Origin: Gallionellaceae bacterium
GTDB lineage: Bacteria > Pseudomonadota > Gammaproteobacteria > Burkholderiales > Gallionellaceae
Direction of reading: 5' to 3'
DNA: 56,948 bases
Assembly: GCA_030834965.1 (NCBI GenBank)
Contig: JAUQWW010000048.1
Span: 1-56,948 of the forward strand
Shown piece after piece: positions 55,501 through 56,948 of the stretch. The translations under genes and the position numbers were made by a program. A model generated the notes under the pieces. It was not told where the DNA came from. It saw only the letters and a program-made list of their open reading frames with translations, and ran no database searches. Each line of letters starts with the position of its first letter. Position 1 is the first letter of the stretch.

Positions 55501-56834
55501 TGCGCACGAACAGCCCGCAGCTGAACCTGCCCTCGACGCCACCCGGGATTCTGCCGGCCCCGTCCAAGAAGGATTATTTCATCGATGGCCCCACCGGCGT
55601 GTACCAGTTGTCGGATGCCAGCGGCACGACACTGACCGCCTATCTGTATCTGGCGATGCGTCGCGGCGGCAGGCTGCTCTATGCGCTGGACGTGTCCAAT
55701 CCTGCGGCACCCAGCGTGCTGTGGAAAATCGACAATACCACTACCGGCATGGGTGAACTCGGGCAGACCTGGTCGCAACCCAAGGTGGCCAGGTTGAAGG
55801 GATATGCCAATCCGGTGCTGATTTTTGGCGCGGGCTATGACCCCAACCAGGACGTGGAGCCGCCGCCCGCGGGCGATACCATGGGGCGCGGCATTTTCGT
55901 GCTGGATGCGATTACCGGGTCGCTTGTCTGGAAAGTGACGTACGGGGCGGCCTCCAGTTGTCCCAGTGCAACTGCGGAGTGTACCCAATCCGGCATGCAA
56001 TACAGCATACCTGCGGATGCCACGCTGATGGACAGGGATGGCGACGGCTACATAGACCGGTTGTATGCAGCTGATACAGGCGGGAATATATGGCGCGTGG
56101 ATTTCGAACCAACGGCCGCGCATACCGCCCCTGCTTACTGGAATGTGCACAAGCTCGCGGCGCTGGGCTGCTGGGGCGGGCCATGCTCGATCCCGTCTGC
56201 CACCACGCAGCGCAAGTTCTTCTATCCGCCCGAGGTGATTACCACCAGCGCCTACGATGCCGTCATTGCCGGAACGGGGGACCGGGAACACCCGCTCTAT
56301 GTGAATACTGCCACGCAGCGCTACAACCGCGTGGTGATGCTGAAGGACACCTATACCGGGAAGGACGCCACCGGCATGACCGCGATCACGCTGCCGCTGT
56401 TCGATGCCACCAGCACAAATTATGACGGCAGCGGCAGCGGCTACATGATCACGCTCGCCGCTGGCGAGAAAGTGGTGAATGCGCCGCTGGTGACCGCAGG
56501 CTATGTCTACTTCGGCACCAACCAGCCGACGGCGCCGTCGGCCAACTCGTGTACCTCGTCGCTGGGCCTGGCGCAGGGATACCGGCTGAAGCCCTTTACC
56601 GGCCAGTATTCTACCGTGACGTTTGCTGGCGGCGGCCTGCCTCCGTCGCCGGTGTCCGGTGTGGTGAATATCCAGAGGGCGGACGGGTCGACCTTGCAGG
56701 CGCCCTTCCTGATCGGTGGCGGCAACCCGGACTGCGTCGGCTCGGATTGCGCGTCAGCACTGGGCGGGCAGAAACCGCCTATCAGCGTTTCGACCCGGCG
56801 CAACCGGACATACTGGTACCAGAAGGGGAAATAG
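52515..56834 (+). CDS. pilY1: PilY1-type type IV pilus tip protein, copy 2, with internal repeats
   Basis: This 1439-residue exported protein has a signal peptide (about 5-24). In the VWA-like N-terminal region the MIDAS position reads DNAAN (D47-N51) instead of DxSxS, so metal-dependent adhesion is doubtful. Residues about 560-895 hold four related beta-rich repeats (LTRSGxTVTVT ... HGF ... YNGxF ... NTFTYxI). The C-terminal PilY1 propeller follows and contains a textbook calcium loop, DRDGDGYID (D1173, D1175, D1177, D1181), just before TGGNIWRVDFE. It is the last gene of the plus-strand operon, with a CCGGAGG ribosome site. Confidence 0.93.
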   Translation: MSPTRIALCCMLAAVLGHSIPGNAEDIDIYSGLGSAVNTPNVLFVLDNAANFSSSASGSSCVINGVATALSGTVGGIEQCALYNVIQNLPTNADGSARINIGVMVYNANNIRDVNNANCGASSSVGGCLAQPLVPMDAAHKTGVLNWIASWVTTGGAGSGYIKASGEAAGATMQEAWAYYHGSTGISGRNYAGIQPPGGCQKNFVIFIGNSFSSSGTPGDAPGSAATALASAPGVTAAQQTLITNTVTSSCGSYTFPTSAHETKGFYADEWARYMNQSDLYGTPNGTQSITTYAVGILGASCQAEYAATLTNMAQYGGGKYFATTDYSSLVIAILKILNEVQAVNSVFSSSSLPVSVNAQGTYLNQIYMGMFRPDPGAQPRWAGNLKQYAFILDSSGTLQLGDSVGNAALDSSGTGFLSPNAISFWSCARTDNPYYTGTLSAAQRTMLSNNGQTCATDPVSATDPANGGYWINFSSMTNSAGKGFDLPDGELVEKGGAAQQLRLANLTDNYSTSPAAPRNLYTYCPSGGGCVADLTNAANAFATTNADITAPMFGGSNSVNISTLTRSGATVSVTTSGNHGFSTGDSITIANATPVEYNGIYPIAVTDATHFTYPITEYPPTTANGSYTASLPNPPKSVTSLTRSGNTVTVTSAGHGFVNGTTVTISGANQADYNGSFVIGGVTANTFTYAITEKPTLAASGGTVTGEKNATGTCPSPCMVSFQIGTVSRSLGSATVTVNTSSNHNFISTVGKVINLSGVVDAAGNPVAEYNGNVTTTSWNNPTNNRSFTFATTRSPATPATGTITASTSASSNAITSLTRSGSTATATAAAHGYSAGASVIISGTPGANESAYAGTFTISNVTANTFDYAITTTPATPASGTGGAAMTATRGGVSPDRDSLINWVRGEDNYGDETGPGGTVTIRPSVHGDVLHSRPTVINYGGTTGVVVFYGENGGVYHAVNGNQVNPSGSTLPTPGSELWGFIPSEMFHKFNRMRTNSPQLNLPSTPPGILPAPSKKDYFIDGPTGVYQLSDASGTTLTAYLYLAMRRGGRLLYALDVSNPAAPSVLWKIDNTTTGMGELGQTWSQPKVARLKGYANPVLIFGAGYDPNQDVEPPPAGDTMGRGIFVLDAITGSLVWKVTYGAASSCPSATAECTQSGMQYSIPADATLMDRDGDGYIDRLYAADTGGNIWRVDFEPTAAHTAPAYWNVHKLAALGCWGGPCSIPSATTQRKFFYPPEVITTSAYDAVIAGTGDREHPLYVNTATQRYNRVVMLKDTYTGKDATGMTAITLPLFDATSTNYDGSGSGYMITLAAGEKVVNAPLVTAGYVYFGTNQPTAPSANSCTSSLGLAQGYRLKPFTGQYSTVTFAGGGLPPSPVSGVVNIQRADGSTLQAPFLIGGGNPDCVGSDCASALGGQKPPISVSTRRNRTYWYQKGK

Positions 56835-56925
56835 TTTTTCGACCTGGAAACCGGTTAGCTCCAGCGTTGCAAGGCGTGAGCAGGAAGCCTACAAAGCCCA
56901 AACCCCGTCCAACTCCCCCTTGTGC

Positions 56926-56948
56926 GAGCATCCGCGCAGCGGATGCTC
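56926..56948. repeat. Perfect hairpin at the window edge
   Basis: GAGCATCCGC (56926-56935) and GCGGATGCTC (56939-56948) flank a 3-base loop, about 90 bases after pilY1. It could be part of a terminator or a REP element, and the window ends before this can be decided. Confidence 0.6.

Overview
The window reads as a chromosomal segment of a betaproteobacterium. I would guess the order Nitrosomonadales, possibly near Gallionellaceae, but this is an inference from gene families and gene order, not a measured placement. Supporting signs are the pepA-holC-valS block divergent from lptFG, the sigma factor / DUF3619 / DUF3106 trio beside ilvBHC-pssA-leuA, a PEP-CTERM protein, and FimT/PilVWXY1/PilE minor-pilin operons. 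Coding density is high and neighbouring genes often overlap by 1 to 10 bases.

Layout. 1-2504: a partial BepA-type periplasmic protease, a Ser/Thr kinase with a cyclic-nucleotide-type sensor domain, and a rhodanese. 2520-9737: pepA-holC-valS on the minus strand, divergent from lptF-lptG. 9716-16274: a compact integrated element of about 6.5 kb inside the 3' end of lptG, with a tyrosine integrase, an AlpA-like regulator, a Toprim/DUF3987 primase-helicase, small ORFs and one PEP-CTERM gene. 16284-17658: sigma factor, DUF3619 and DUF3106 operon. 17788-23605: branched-chain amino acid synthesis (ilvBHC, leuA) with pssA between. 23762-30653: PsiE-like, HugZ-like, YihY, YqhA, TlpA-like, lytic transglycosylase, proS and rppH. 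30737-33616: dut, coaBC, radC, rpmB and rpmG. 33696-36139: SpoIIAA-like protein, DMT transporter, a MITE-like inverted repeat and a Rieske oxygenase. 36310-39351: xseB-ispA-dxs. 39414-40861: a small hypothetical gene, tRNA-Thr(CGT) and thiO.

40964-56834 holds two complete minor-pilin operons placed head to head. Both have the order pilE-fimT-pilV-pilW-pilX-pilY1, one on each strand. They are separated by a roughly 1.2 kb scar that contains a chimeric IS3-transposase/TonB remnant and inverted repeats. The two PilY1 proteins differ in an apparently complementary way. The first keeps a clean MIDAS motif but has a degenerate calcium loop. The second has lost the MIDAS serines, keeps a textbook calcium loop, and carries about 335 residues of internal beta-type repeats.

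The strongest unusual signals are these: (1) the integrated element, which uses the last codons of lptG as its attachment site and restores the same C-terminal peptide with different codons, while the displaced original end of lptG survives at the far junction; (2) the paired, divergent pilus-tip operons; (3) the IS3-TonB chimera; (4) a REP-type repeat translated in frame as the long leader of the second PilW; (5) a valyl-tRNA synthetase with an acidic N-terminal extension carrying a repeated short motif.
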